Shown piece after piece: positions 1-9,929 of a DNA stretch of 64,000 nt (its first letter is position 1; the number at the start of each line of letters is the position of its first letter). The notes under the pieces are model-generated. The model was not told the origin of the DNA and made no database searches. It saw only the letters and a list, made by a program, of their open reading frames with translations. Made by a program: the position numbers and the translations under genes. The stretch comes from Knufia peltigerae (lineage: Eukaryota; Ascomycota; Eurotiomycetes; Chaetothyriales; Trichomeriaceae): assembly GCA_030247855.1 (NCBI GenBank), contig JAPDRN010000009.1, positions 372,001-436,000 on the forward strand, read 5' to 3'.

Positions 1-452
1 CTTCTAGCGGTCGGATCTTTGATTCTGGTAAACTGCGAATATACATCTCGTCCACTCTCTTCATCAGGTTCCTCAATATCCGGGTTTGGCAGGATTTTCA
101 GCTTTTCTGTCGTCTTGGTCGTCCTCTGGGCACCAGGCCGAGGAGCTCCAGTAAATGGCTGCGTTGTGGGTAGAGGCGCACCATGGCTATTTCTTCTCCG
201 GAGTTTCGAGTTCAGAGCACTTAGCATGGGCTGTTGTTCTCGCTTTTGTTGAGCCGTGCCGCTCAGAGCCGCTGACGGACTTTGTGAAGGCCTCAAAGAG
301 CCTGAGGACGTGGCTCCCGACTGTGAACTGACGGAAGTCATCGGATTAAAGGTGACCGTTCGAGCAGATCGTGGACCGGGGCGAGGAGGAGAATCAGTTG
401 ACGTTCTATGCTGCGGCAGAAGCGGGGAGGACTCGCTGATGGCGGTCGCCAT
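1..452 (-). CDS. N-terminal part of an RMD1/SIF2-like (DUF155) protein, cut by the window edge
   Basis: An ATG at 452 opens a frame that runs without a stop to base 1, giving about 150 residues; the rest lies outside the window. The first 100 residues are rich in Ser, Pro, Thr and Ala, as in a disordered leader, with a basic patch (KLRRRN). After it come TEKLKILPNPDIEEP and YSQFTRIKDPTAR. This second block resembles, from memory, the stretch just before the DUF155 domain of fungal RMD1/SIF2 proteins. Yeast Rmd1 is needed for meiotic division, and the human relative RMND1 is mitochondrial. The DUF155 domain itself is not in view, so the family call rests on that one block. The next gene on the same strand ends 660 bases upstream. 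Confidence 0.55.
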   Translation of the reverse strand, partial: MATAISESSPLLPQHRTSTDSPPRPGPRSARTVTFNPMTSVSSQSGATSSGSLRPSQSPSAALSGTAQQKREQQPMLSALNSKLRRRNSHGAPLPTTQPFTGAPRPGAQRTTKTTEKLKILPNPDIEEPDEESGRDVYSQFTRIKDPTAR

Positions 453-1111
453 AGCACAGCTTGCACAAGGATGCTTGTTGCGCGAGGGAATATGGAGTGG
501 GAGTGGATGACGGTGTAAAAGTATGAGAGGATTCGAGATGGAAGAGATGGGGTGGATGGCTCTGATGTGATTCCAATATTGATGGACCTTGGAATCGTTA
601 CCTCATCGCTTCAGGAATTGTTCGAGCGTACGAGTCCTCGTAAGTGGTCGCGGCCGCCGGATCGACTCACTAAAAAGGTCCCAAGTCGCCCAAAATCTCC
701 ACTTCCTCCTGCGCCGAAGGTCACTGCCAAATACTGCTAAAGCCCAAGCACGTTTTTCTCTTTGGTACAAGTACGGAGTACCAGGCACATGCTATTACTC
801 CATACCTACCGAAGATACCGCTATTCCCAAGGCGCTGCAGCCTAGGACTGCTCTCATATCAGTATACCGTACGAATCCAAGGTAGTTGGACTAGACACTA
901 ACAGCACTGTGGCACGGCTAGCTAGCAGACACCTGTCAGTACTGCTCATGTGCTCGATGGACCACTTTTTATCTACCCTTCGAAGAGAATCTTCTTTTAA
1001 AATTCCATTCCGTTACTATGCTCCTGCCAAAAACTAGGAAGTGCTAAATATACACAGCTTCGAAACTTGCTTTTACCCGAGTCACTCGCTCAGGCACCCA
1101 GAAAGTCGTAA
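453..1111. other. Intergenic: promoter side of the RMD1-like gene, 3' side of PDA1
   Basis: About 660 bases between two minus-strand genes. Translated frames are short and unlike proteins. It holds one GTACGGAGTAC word (771-781), a motif scattered through the intergenic DNA of this window. No other element was recognised. Confidence 0.6.
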
Positions 1112-2448
1112 TCAGTAGTAATAGGTCTCATCTGGAGTTCGGCCACGAAGGTATTTTGGCTCGCTTCCCCGGACATAAATGTCCTCGAACAGAATCTTTG
1201 GCACTGGGTCGGGAATAGGCATCTTCTCGGCCTCAGCAACCTCGCCATCAACGTCCTCTCGCGCCTTCTTGTCGATTTGCTTGAGCTCCTCCTCCGAGCA
1301 CACACCCCAGTCAAGAATCTTTTGCTTGAGACCTGCGATGGGATCGTTGGTAGATCTCATCCGTTGGATCTCTTCTCGAGTTCTGTATGTGGTACCGGGA
1401 TCGGACATGGAATGACCACCGTATCTGTAGGTGACGTATTCAAACACCAGAGGTCCCTTGTCTGCGGCAGTGTACTCCTTGCCGTATTTCACGGCAGCCT
1501 TCACGGCCAGGACGTCCATGGCGTTGATCTTGAGACCTGGGATGTATTGACCTCGCTTGTAGTATTCCGTAGAGGCAGACGATCGAGCAGCAGAAGTTCC
1601 CATACCGTACTTGTTGTTCTCACAGCTGAAGATGATTGGCAAGTTCCATAGCTTGGCCATGTTGAAGGCCTCAAAAACCTGTCCCTGGTTGGAGGCACCA
1701 TCACCGTACAGGGCGAGGGTTGCGGTCTTGCTGCCAGTGTACTGGTGCGCAAAGGCAATGCCAGCACCGACGGGCACCTGTGCACCGACGATACCGTTAC
1801 CACCGTAGAAGTTTGGCGCAAACATGTGCATCGATCCACCTTTTCCGTAGGCAATTCCTTCGCGACGGCCAAGCAGTTCACCGATGATGGACTTGACGGT
1901 ACCACCGCGCATCAAGGCGAAACCGTGGCACCGGTAGGCGGTGATGATGGCATCGTCCTTTGTGATAGCATGCTCAATGCCAACTGCGACGGCTTCTTGA
2001 CCGGTCGACAAGTGGCAGAAACCTCGAATCTTCTTCTCCTTGTATAGACGATCTGCCGCCATTTCCATACGTCTGCCGATTGGTATTAGAGGAGGATCCA
2101 TCGATAAGTGTCAACCACTACTTACCGGACCGATACCATATCGTAGTACATCTTCTTTAGTTCCTTCTTTGTGGTGTCGAGGGTGTACGGAGGAGGATCG
2201 AGTTCGTAGGTCTCGAAGCTCTCCTCGGAGAGCTTGACTTGGAATGGCTTATCATCTTCCTAATGGCATTCGTCAGTCACACCAGCTTAAGAGCTCATGA
2301 GCAATGTTGTACTTACATCCGGCACATCTTCTTTCTCTGCGTGAGAGCTTGCAGCGTCGGTGGTGACGGACCTTCGAGCAAGCTGGTAAGCCTGTCTCTT
2401 TGGCAACGACTGGAGGCCGAAGCCTTTCAGGCAGGCTCTCGACAACAT
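1112..2448 (-). CDS. PDA1: Pyruvate dehydrogenase E1 component, alpha subunit
   Basis: Three exons, complement(join(1112..2072,2126..2259,2317..2448)), encode 408 residues. The protein is the thiamine-diphosphate-dependent alpha subunit of the mitochondrial pyruvate dehydrogenase complex, which decarboxylates pyruvate and acetylates E2 lipoyl groups. Residues 1 to about 35 (MLSRACLKGFGLQ..., many Arg/Lys, few acids) look like a mitochondrial presequence. RRMEMAADRLYKEKKIRGF opens the E1 fold. The ThDP motif runs from GDGASNQGQ (about 212) to ENNKYG (about 240). YRYGGHSMSDPG (about 304-315) is the loop phosphorylated by PDH kinase in other eukaryotes, so kinase control is probable. Length matches yeast Pda1 (420). 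The ATG at 2448 is the first in frame; the codon at 2469 is TTG. Both introns have GTAAGT donors. Confidence 0.97.
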
Positions 2449-3051
2449 TTCCAATGCAGAATGAAGCAAGGAGAGTAGGAAAAAGGAGAGAGGGGATGGA
2501 CAATGGAAATGCGACCGGACAATAATTGATGAGTGTATTCTATTCTCTAGCTTTTGGCTGTTGGGAAGCCGAAAGGAGCACTAGTTCGTCCCTACGGTCC
2601 GCTGAAATTTGTCCAACGAACATTAATATCCCCGACATGCCCGTTGTAGAAATTATCTGGTCTGACCAAAAATAGATTTCTTGGATAAGGTGATCACAAC
2701 TCCGTACAGGTTGCTGCAATCCTTTTCTAGTAGAATTATCGCGCTGTCAGACGTCTCATTTCATTTCATGATTCCAATACTGCTATCCGGCGTTCAAACC
2801 CCTCAAACGACACCGAGAGCCTTCATACCTCCGAAGAAAACACGATATCTTGCATATCGGCCATCCGTTCATCCTGAGTGATCGTTATGGCATACACTCC
2901 TGTAGCTCCAAGGGTATCACAATTGATTCACATGCCTGCGCCGCTTTCTGAGGCAACTCCATTCTCTCCAATTTTGCACCTTTCCTTGCTTCCTTGTTCA
3001 TCGGCCCGGGGGATAATATGACCCTACTAGCCATTTTTGCAGCCTCCAGTC
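2449..3051. other. Intergenic: PDA1 promoter and PHO85 3' region
   Basis: About 600 bases between tandem minus-strand genes. It has a purine-rich stretch just upstream of the PDA1 start and one ACTCCGTAC word (2699-2707). No coding frame is convincing. Confidence 0.6.
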
Positions 3052-4367
3052 CTAGTAGGGGCCCTGCGCCACCATACCTGGCTGTGTTCCATATCCTCCA
3101 ATCCCTCCTCCTTGATGAGCTAGCTGTGCTGGCTGACGCATGGTAGCACCAGCGTGAGCCCGGCCTTGTCCGGCAAAGTCTGGAAGATCTTGGAACCACG
3201 GGTGCCTCAAAGCGTCCTGCGCGCTAATGCGATTCTCCGGGCGTAGTTGTAACAATTTCCCTAGCAGGTCGAGCCCCAGTGGGTCGACTTGGGGCAGCAA
3301 GATTCCTAATGATTGGGTGGCAAAGGAAGGAAAGTTGCTCTTGTACTCGGGTAGTTGAGATATTCCAGGCCAAGTTCGTTCAGACGGTGTACCCATCAGT
3401 CGGAAAATCTTCTGAAGCTGATCCTCATTGGTGGTTCCGGGGAACAATGGACGGCCTGTGTACATCTCCGCCATGATGCAGCCTGCAGACCAGATGTCGA
3501 TACTGGTGTTGTATGTTCGTGAGCCCAAGAGGACATCAGGGGCGCGATACCAGAGAGTCACCACCTCATTCGAAAATGTGTTGACGGGAATACCAAATGC
3601 TCTTGCCAGACCGAAATCAGCCAGTTTCAGTTGTCCCTTGGTATTGATGAGCAGATTCTGGGGTTTGAGGTCGCGATGAAGCACTCTGTTCTCATGGCAG
3701 AACGCGGTCCCTCGTAACAAGTCTCGCATGAAGCCCTTGATGGTTGGCGGATCCAACTGTCCTCGATTCTCTGGACGGGCATCCATGTACTTCTTCAAGT
3801 CCTTGTCCATGTACTCAAACACTAACATCAATTTATTCTCGGTGTGAATGACATCGTATAACGTGACAATGTTTTCATGTTTCAACTCTTTCATCAAACT
3901 GATTTCTCGGATAGCTGTCGATGGAGTGCCTTCTTCTGAATCGAGGTGGATTTCTTTGAGGGCTACGAGTTCGCCCGTCTGTCGGTTGCGGCCTTTGTAG
4001 ACTGTGGCATACGTTCCCTCACCCAGCTGGTTGACACATTAGCACGAGAGCTGTTTCTCCCGAGACGAGAAACCCAACGTACCTTCTCAAGCTGCTGGAA
4101 GGAACTCGGATGTCTCCGTTCCATATCTGTGTATGATCGTCGGCCTTGCAGCCTTGAGGGCGGGGCGGTGCCTGGAGGGAAGAGGACGGAGGAGGGGGAG
4201 ATGACACGTTCGGCAAGTTGTTGTGCAGTGAGCGGTGGTTGGACCCGAGGATGCGGATGTGTCTGAGAGGAGCGCTGTGAAGGGTGCTGAGATGGTTGCG
4301 AGGGATGTGAAGAAGTCGTCGACGAAACTGAAGTTCTGTGCGGGATGGATGTGGAGCGAGTCGACAT
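3052..4367 (-). CDS. PHO85: PHO85-type cyclin-dependent kinase (PhoA/PhoB family)
   Basis: Two exons, complement(join(3052..4026,4083..4124)), give 338 residues from the ATG at 4124, which starts MERRHPSSFQQLEKLGEGTY. The same exon stays open upstream to an ATG at 4367, giving a 419-residue form with a Ser/Pro/Gln-rich N-terminal extension. In the short form the ATP-binding Lys is K38, the cyclin-binding PSTAIRE helix spans 49-55, HRDLKPQN starts at 131, DFG is at 151 and WYRAPDVLLG follows. PGISQLPEYKSNF is typical of the Pho85 branch. Pho85 kinases pair with Pcl cyclins and link phosphate and nutrient state to growth; Aspergillus PhoA acts in development. The C-terminal tail is Gly/Gln rich. 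The intron at 4027-4082 has a GTACGT donor and CAACCAG acceptor. Which start is used in vivo is open. Confidence 0.95.
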
Positions 4368-5396
4368 GACAAGGAGCGGGCAGAGGCGGTATTGTTCCTT
4401 TGCCTTAGCAGTGGACGATCTTTGCCTGGATCATGAGGCGAGGCAAGGTTCCAGCATACAAAACACGCATCATTCGCCACGTAGCGGCTATGTTTGAAGA
4501 TTCCTGAAATGATTAATTTAGAGGATACGAGTATTTTTAAAAGGGTGTGAGTAACCAATTCTTTCCCTCGTTGCGGGAGATCCGTGTGTGTGTCTAGACT
4601 CTCGTCCAAATTATTGGGCGCTGGTCAGGCGCCTGTCAAGCCCTTCGCTTTCTCTGTCCCCATTCCATTCCATTCCCAAGTTGTCAGGAGGCGCTTGCCT
4701 GTTATTTGTTACTATTGTACAAGCGCCTCCCTACAAAGGATTATTACTCTTATTTCTCTAATTGTACGGGAGTAGCTGCGAATACTCGGCCCGTACTCCG
4801 TATCCGTACCTCATTTCCATGTGTGCTCGCTTCCTTTGCCTGCGAGAAACAATCAGCGCAACAACCGCATCTACTCTGTTCCACCTCACAACACGCGTGA
4901 GTACAATTCCATAGGCGGCTATTTCGTTCATACGGTCTATGAATAGTCTTGAAACGAAATACGGCGGACGTCGAAGGCCAGTCCTTCCTAGCCTTTGATC
5001 AAGATTGTATTACATCTACAACTATCAGTGCATCCATCGAGCCAGCTGCCAGCAGCCGCCGTTCCAGAGATACACAACCACATACTTATTGTAAGCTTGC
5101 GCTTTCTGAGACTCTTATCTGGGCTGTATCGAGTAAAGGTCTTTAAGCCACCACATATAGTCAAGCTTTTAATCCTGGCAAAATACCAAACGGTCGCTCC
5201 ATCGTCAAACATGGCATGATTCATGTGAGGGTATCTTTCGAACCGAATTTCAACTCGCTTTTCTTCAAAGGTCATGTTGCGTACCTGTTCGTGCAGGTCG
5301 TTTCGTCCGAGGCCTCCGGGGCCTCTCATATTCGTCAGCATCATCATTAGCATCATCATATCGCTGTCACTTGGCTAAGGCCTTGTGGCAGTTTCA
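4368..5396. other. Intergenic: PHO85 promoter and 3' region of the methyltransferase-like gene
   Basis: About 1.0 kb. It contains a GTACTCCGTA word (4793-4802) and a close variant, GTACGGGAGTA (4764-4774). A minus-strand frame at 4988-5359 begins with a run of Met codons (123 codons) but shows no family signature and is not called. Confidence 0.5.
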
Positions 5397-8300
5397 TCAC
5401 GCCGTACGCGATCCACTCGCTCCCGCATGGCCCTGCCGATGAGTTCCAGCCGTAGCCATGGTCGAGAGCGCAGATTCGCTCATAGTTCGTCGTCTGCCCT
5501 CGAAGACAGGGCGCTGTGCATATGCTATTAACATCTTGAAGCTCGATCCTCGGCCCTTGCATTCGCCCAGCACACTCTTGTCGGCAAAGATGCTTTTCGA
5601 AAGGTTGCCGTCAGAGATTACACTGGCTTCAAAACAGTGTTGCCACCACGTTCTAGCAGTCCTAGAAACGATTCTGCCAATCTTAGCATCTGCATGGTCT
5701 GAATGGTCAGTGATGAGATCATTCAACGACAAGTTGGTGCCCTTCCTCCCTTTGCCAAAAGCCATGCGAGGGGATGCTGTTGCTTGTCGGATGTCCGGGG
5801 ATCCATGTCCACCGGATCCTTCTGAACCACCACTGGAGCGCGACGAGGATGGCGAATCGGTAGGTTTGGAGGGATGGCCAGCTACGGGAACTCCCACTAC
5901 ACAACGACTGATGTTTGAGAATCCACGCGCTCCGAGCAGACTCTGAACGTTGTCAATGATTGGTTTCAGGCTGATCTGGTGGTCCGCCGTCGTCATCCTG
6001 AATTTCAGTTCGCGCACAGCTCTGCGAGTTTGGACACCCATGTTCACAATGTCGAGGTCGAGGAGCATGAGCTCCATGTAGCCACCCGGAAGTAACACTC
6101 GCCTGCACTCAGAAATGATGTTCTTCATTTTAGCCTCTGCCATCGCAGGTGGAAATCGCACCACCACGGCACAGAAATATGCTGAAGGGAAGGGGAATCG
6201 GTCGTGGAAGCTGGCAATCTCTACTCGTTGGTGGTTTTCTGGAGCATTTTGTGATGTCCTTCGATCCTTTGCGGCTCTCTTGCTGCCCCTCTCCTTTAAA
6301 TCGTGTACAAACGCCCGTTGCTCTTCGTAAGTAACCGCACAATAAAATGACCAATCCTCGTTGCCTAGGCCGTCAATGACAAGTATGTGTCGTTCCGGGA
6401 TAGTATGGATCTCATCATGTGCTGGAGAGAATAGCACTCGGCCAAATGATAGCCACTTTGCAACCATGAGCGAGGCATAGTGAAGTTCCGACTGTCCGAC
6501 TGGGTCTTTATTCCGTGCAACCACGTCCAGCAAAGCAACATTTTCCTGGTGATTTGGGCCGGTCTCTGTTGCTGCAGTTGCCTTCGTCGCAAGTAATAGC
6601 TCTAGTGAATGACTTGTTGCCGGGCGGACAGTTTCATCGGAGAGCCTCGCACTATTTCTCTGGACTTGTTCGTATTCCTTCAGGAACTCGCGGATGGAAA
6701 ATGGAGATGCCGGATCCATTGACGAATGAAGTGCTGACACAATCCTCGATCTGCGCAGTCTCACATCGTCCCCACGGTCTGGTGGTGACAGTGAGAGAGG
6801 CGCCCTCATGGTTGCGGATAAGGACGGCGCTGTAGCAGTTTCCTTGATTTGTGGCCTCTCTGCGAATGGAACCCCAGGATTTGAAATGTTTCCGCCAGAT
6901 TGCTTGGTTCTCAATTGTCGAGATTGTGTACCAGAAGTTTTTGCCGACGGACTCGCGACATCCTCCGACTTCGTCCTCTTGTCATGAGCAAGCCTCCTCA
7001 CGTTGCCTCTTTTGCTGGATGGAGACATGACTTGATCTATAAAATCATCATATTCGTTCCAAACTTCGTCGATTGTAGGACTTTGGGGTACAATTTGAGT
7101 ATGTGGAGGAGCGAAGCCACTATCAGGCGAGCCGGGAATCAATGGATACCCAGGTATGCTTAAAGCACCTTCAGAGCTGCTTGAGGCAGAGTCATTGGAC
7201 AATTTTCGGGAAGGGAATTGCAGAAATTCTGTTGCTGAGGGGGGATGTGCCGTATATGTTGCGCTCTTCATCGGGTTGAACGTAGTCCTCGGAAGCACGT
7301 CCAATCCAAATTGAGAAAACGATCCCTGTGTCTGCTCAGCAACTGGCCCTTGTCCGCCGACAATCTCAGATTCTGATGTTCTTGCGAAGGGCTGAGAAAA
7401 TGACGATCTGCTAGGTTTGTGCTCTCGCTCGTCCCTAGGCACCACTTGAGGGATTCTTCCCACCCGAGGCAATCTAGGCGGACGCCTCTGGGACTGCTCG
7501 GGTTGTAAGAGTGTCTTTTCATTGGGCCGCTGGCCAGGTGTTGCGGGCAGATGAGATGGTAGGAGACGGGGCGGCGAGATCGGGGCTGGTGGCAAATAGG
7601 TATCTCCGATATACTGTGTCTGAATATCTGATTCCTGTGCATTCTCCATCTCATATTGATACATTAGAGAACTCACGGACGGAGAGTCGACTCCCAGGGC
7701 CAGGGAATCCCCGGGATGTTCACTGGTGTTCATCTCACTTTCTGAATCCATCATGGCATAGTATGGCATTGGTCGAGAGATCGGTATGGTTGAGACTGCA
7801 ACGGACATCTCTTCAGGGACAGTAGCACGTGGCATGGTTATCTTTTGTGAATCATCATCTGCGTCTTTCTTTCGGAAGATGTTCCATCTCAACTTGCGCG
7901 GTCTTTTGTCCTTAGTCTTAGTGGTCGTGGGATCGCCACGATTGAACTCAGCCGTCGAACTTGGCGTCGATGTGGACATTGAAAATGAGGCCTGGGCCGT
8001 ATCTTGGCTCGTCACATATAAGGGAACTGCTGTCTGATCTGTTCTTATTGGTGCTGGTATGTTGAAAGTTTCCGAGTCCGTTCGGAACCGTTGAGACCGT
8101 CGTACAGCAAGTGTTGGGCGTACCGCATCGCCAGAAGTATTGACGAAGAAGGACTCATTAGCTGAAGGATGTCGTCGCAAGTTTGATCCGTCAAATTCTG
8201 TTATCGCATGCTCTGTCGTTGGATCAGACACGTCAATCCGACTGCCGGAGCCATTCCGTAGGCTGTTGCCTGACCCTCCTATGATGGGGACGGGGTTCAT

Positions 8301-9929
8301 CCGTGTGGAAGCAAAGTCGTCCAAGTCGGATTGACTGTTTCGATGGTTACGACTGCTGCTCCGGCTACCGCTGGACTTTGATATGAACAAAGGCACTCGC
8401 CGCGTACTGCTTACGGATCTTTCACTCTCGCTATTGTCGGCTGAAGCGCCTTCCTGTGACACCTTTCGACCCCGTCTTCCATGTCTCCCGTAGCCTTCGT
8501 GGCCAGTACCTGCAATCGGTCCTTTCCGTTGCAGCTTTCGTGGACTTCTAGAAGGTTTCTCGACTTCTGGTGCTGGTGATTTTCCTCGACGACCAAATAT
8601 ACCCAAGCGAGAGAATTTTCCAGGCCGGTTAGGAGACTCGTAGGTGGTCGCAGCTGTCCTACTTGGTGTGATAGGTCGGTGTTCATAAGGGCTTACTACC
8701 GCGTCTTTGGCGGATGTAGTAGTAATACTAGTCCCAAGGGCTAAACCCTCCTGGCTCCTGCTTGGTCGGTGTATTGATTGAAAACCTGTCCCAACTGATA
8801 CTATATTTGGATGAGCAAACTCGTCCAATTGCGGCGCCAGTGATCGTCGGAGATCACTATGTGCTTGTGTCAACGACATTTGCTGGGAAGCATCGACAAC
8901 ATGGTCAATATCCCTATAGCTTGGTTCTGGCGGCACAGGAGTGGGCACTTGGTGCTTCCGACTTCTGCTGCTGCTCCTGCTCAAGGACTGCTTTGCGGAG
9001 GAGGTCCTTGGGGGAGGAGTGGGTGCCGGCGTGCTTAGAGGTGTCCCCTTTCTGATAGATGTATCTTTTCTTTCCCTAAAACTGAGCTCGGGACTGTTTC
9101 CTGCTCCTGAAAATGCATCCGGAACAGCCGGTACCTTTGGAATATTTCCACGTTTCGCCTGTCGAAGGGGAATAACTTGTACACGCTTCGAAGGAGACTT
9201 GGTAGACACTTGCTGTTTGACGCTTGGAGATGTTGAAGGCCATGAGATTGGGGTTGTCGTTGTAGTGGATTCACTCCAAGGACTTCTTGTACTCGAGGCC
9301 CAGGTGGACGGGCTATTGATTGTGCTCGCGGAGCTGTTTAGAGGTTCCTGATATCTCGACGGCGAGGCAGCAAGCGCTTGCAGTTCAGGTATCAAGCGAG
9401 GTGGCAGGTTCGTTGGCCTTTTCGTACTAGTATTCCTGGGCATGACCACTCCGAAGATTGCGTCGTGCTCGGTGTCCAACGAGGATACAGCGGTGCTGCT
9501 CGAGGACTCGGTGCATCTTGGATTCCACACAGCAGCTCGTTCATAGTTACCACGAGATTGTCTTTGGTGGGATTCCATCTTGAGAGAGACTTCTTGTGAA
9601 GATGGTTGTGTTCCCCAAGTCGACTTGCTCATCAAGGAAGGAGAAGATGCATTTCTGGATGCTGCAGTCGGTCTCAGAGACGGGGATTTCGTTGCAGATC
9701 GAGGGATTGACGTAGGCTTTGAGCGAGGCTTTGATCCCTGGGGTTTTGCCAGTCCTGCATTGACAGGGTCCGATTGAAAATGAGAGCTCGTGGCCGTATC
9801 TGATCTGCTAGCGTTTGACTGACGTCCATTCTGACCTATTGTTGGCAACCTAGTACCCCGTGGCACTGTAGCATTTGCCGTTCTGGGTAGGCCCTGTCGG
9901 GTGTCATACATTGGTGTTCTGTGTGACAT
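5397..9929 (-). CDS. Large disordered protein with C-terminal methyltransferase-like domain
   Basis: One uninterrupted exon encodes 1,510 residues from the ATG at 9929 (MSHRTPMYDTRQG). Residues 1 to about 1,100 are rich in Ser, Thr, Pro and Arg with many SPS/TPS and RSxS patterns, so probably disordered and phosphorylated. From about 1,179 the protein folds: ERHILVIDGLGNEDWSFYCA stands where a class I SAM methyltransferase has strand 1 and its Gly-rich loop. RFPFPSAYFCAVVVRFPP and the following ISECRRVLLPGGYMEL match the strand 4 and post-motif region (typically RVLKPGG). A Ser/Gly linker splits the domain before a C-terminal helical and strand segment (RTWWQHCFE). The glycine loop lacks the usual GxGxG, so activity and substrate are doubtful. 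Large fungal proteins of this plan are usually annotated only as methyltransferase-domain proteins. Function unknown. Confidence 0.85.
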   Translation of the reverse strand: MSHRTPMYDTRQGLPRTANATVPRGTRLPTIGQNGRQSNASRSDTATSSHFQSDPVNAGLAKPQGSKPRSKPTSIPRSATKSPSLRPTAASRNASSPSLMSKSTWGTQPSSQEVSLKMESHQRQSRGNYERAAVWNPRCTESSSSTAVSSLDTEHDAIFGVVMPRNTSTKRPTNLPPRLIPELQALAASPSRYQEPLNSSASTINSPSTWASSTRSPWSESTTTTTPISWPSTSPSVKQQVSTKSPSKRVQVIPLRQAKRGNIPKVPAVPDAFSGAGNSPELSFRERKDTSIRKGTPLSTPAPTPPPRTSSAKQSLSRSSSRSRKHQVPTPVPPEPSYRDIDHVVDASQQMSLTQAHSDLRRSLAPQLDEFAHPNIVSVGTGFQSIHRPSRSQEGLALGTSITTTSAKDAVVSPYEHRPITPSRTAATTYESPNRPGKFSRLGIFGRRGKSPAPEVEKPSRSPRKLQRKGPIAGTGHEGYGRHGRRGRKVSQEGASADNSESERSVSSTRRVPLFISKSSGSRSSSRNHRNSQSDLDDFASTRMNPVPIIGGSGNSLRNGSGSRIDVSDPTTEHAITEFDGSNLRRHPSANESFFVNTSGDAVRPTLAVRRSQRFRTDSETFNIPAPIRTDQTAVPLYVTSQDTAQASFSMSTSTPSSTAEFNRGDPTTTKTKDKRPRKLRWNIFRKKDADDDSQKITMPRATVPEEMSVAVSTIPISRPMPYYAMMDSESEMNTSEHPGDSLALGVDSPSVSSLMYQYEMENAQESDIQTQYIGDTYLPPAPISPPRLLPSHLPATPGQRPNEKTLLQPEQSQRRPPRLPRVGRIPQVVPRDEREHKPSRSSFSQPFARTSESEIVGGQGPVAEQTQGSFSQFGLDVLPRTTFNPMKSATYTAHPPSATEFLQFPSRKLSNDSASSSSEGALSIPGYPLIPGSPDSGFAPPHTQIVPQSPTIDEVWNEYDDFIDQVMSPSSKRGNVRRLAHDKRTKSEDVASPSAKTSGTQSRQLRTKQSGGNISNPGVPFAERPQIKETATAPSLSATMRAPLSLSPPDRGDDVRLRRSRIVSALHSSMDPASPFSIREFLKEYEQVQRNSARLSDETVRPATSHSLELLLATKATAATETGPNHQENVALLDVVARNKDPVGQSELHYASLMVAKWLSFGRVLFSPAHDEIHTIPERHILVIDGLGNEDWSFYCAVTYEEQRAFVHDLKERGSKRAAKDRRTSQNAPENHQRVEIASFHDRFPFPSAYFCAVVVRFPPAMAEAKMKNIISECRRVLLPGGYMELMLLDLDIVNMGVQTRRAVRELKFRMTTADHQISLKPIIDNVQSLLGARGFSNISRCVVGVPVAGHPSKPTDSPSSSRSSGGSEGSGGHGSPDIRQATASPRMAFGKGRKGTNLSLNDLITDHSDHADAKIGRIVSRTARTWWQHCFEASVISDGNLSKSIFADKSVLGECKGRGSSFKMLIAYAQRPVFEGRRRTMSESALSTMATAGTHRQGHAGASGSRTA

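Noticed and set aside
4988..5359. 123-codon minus-strand frame beginning with clustered Met codons
   Set aside because: The Met run comes from a short CAT repeat; the rest shows no recognisable family. Expression data would be needed to reconsider it.
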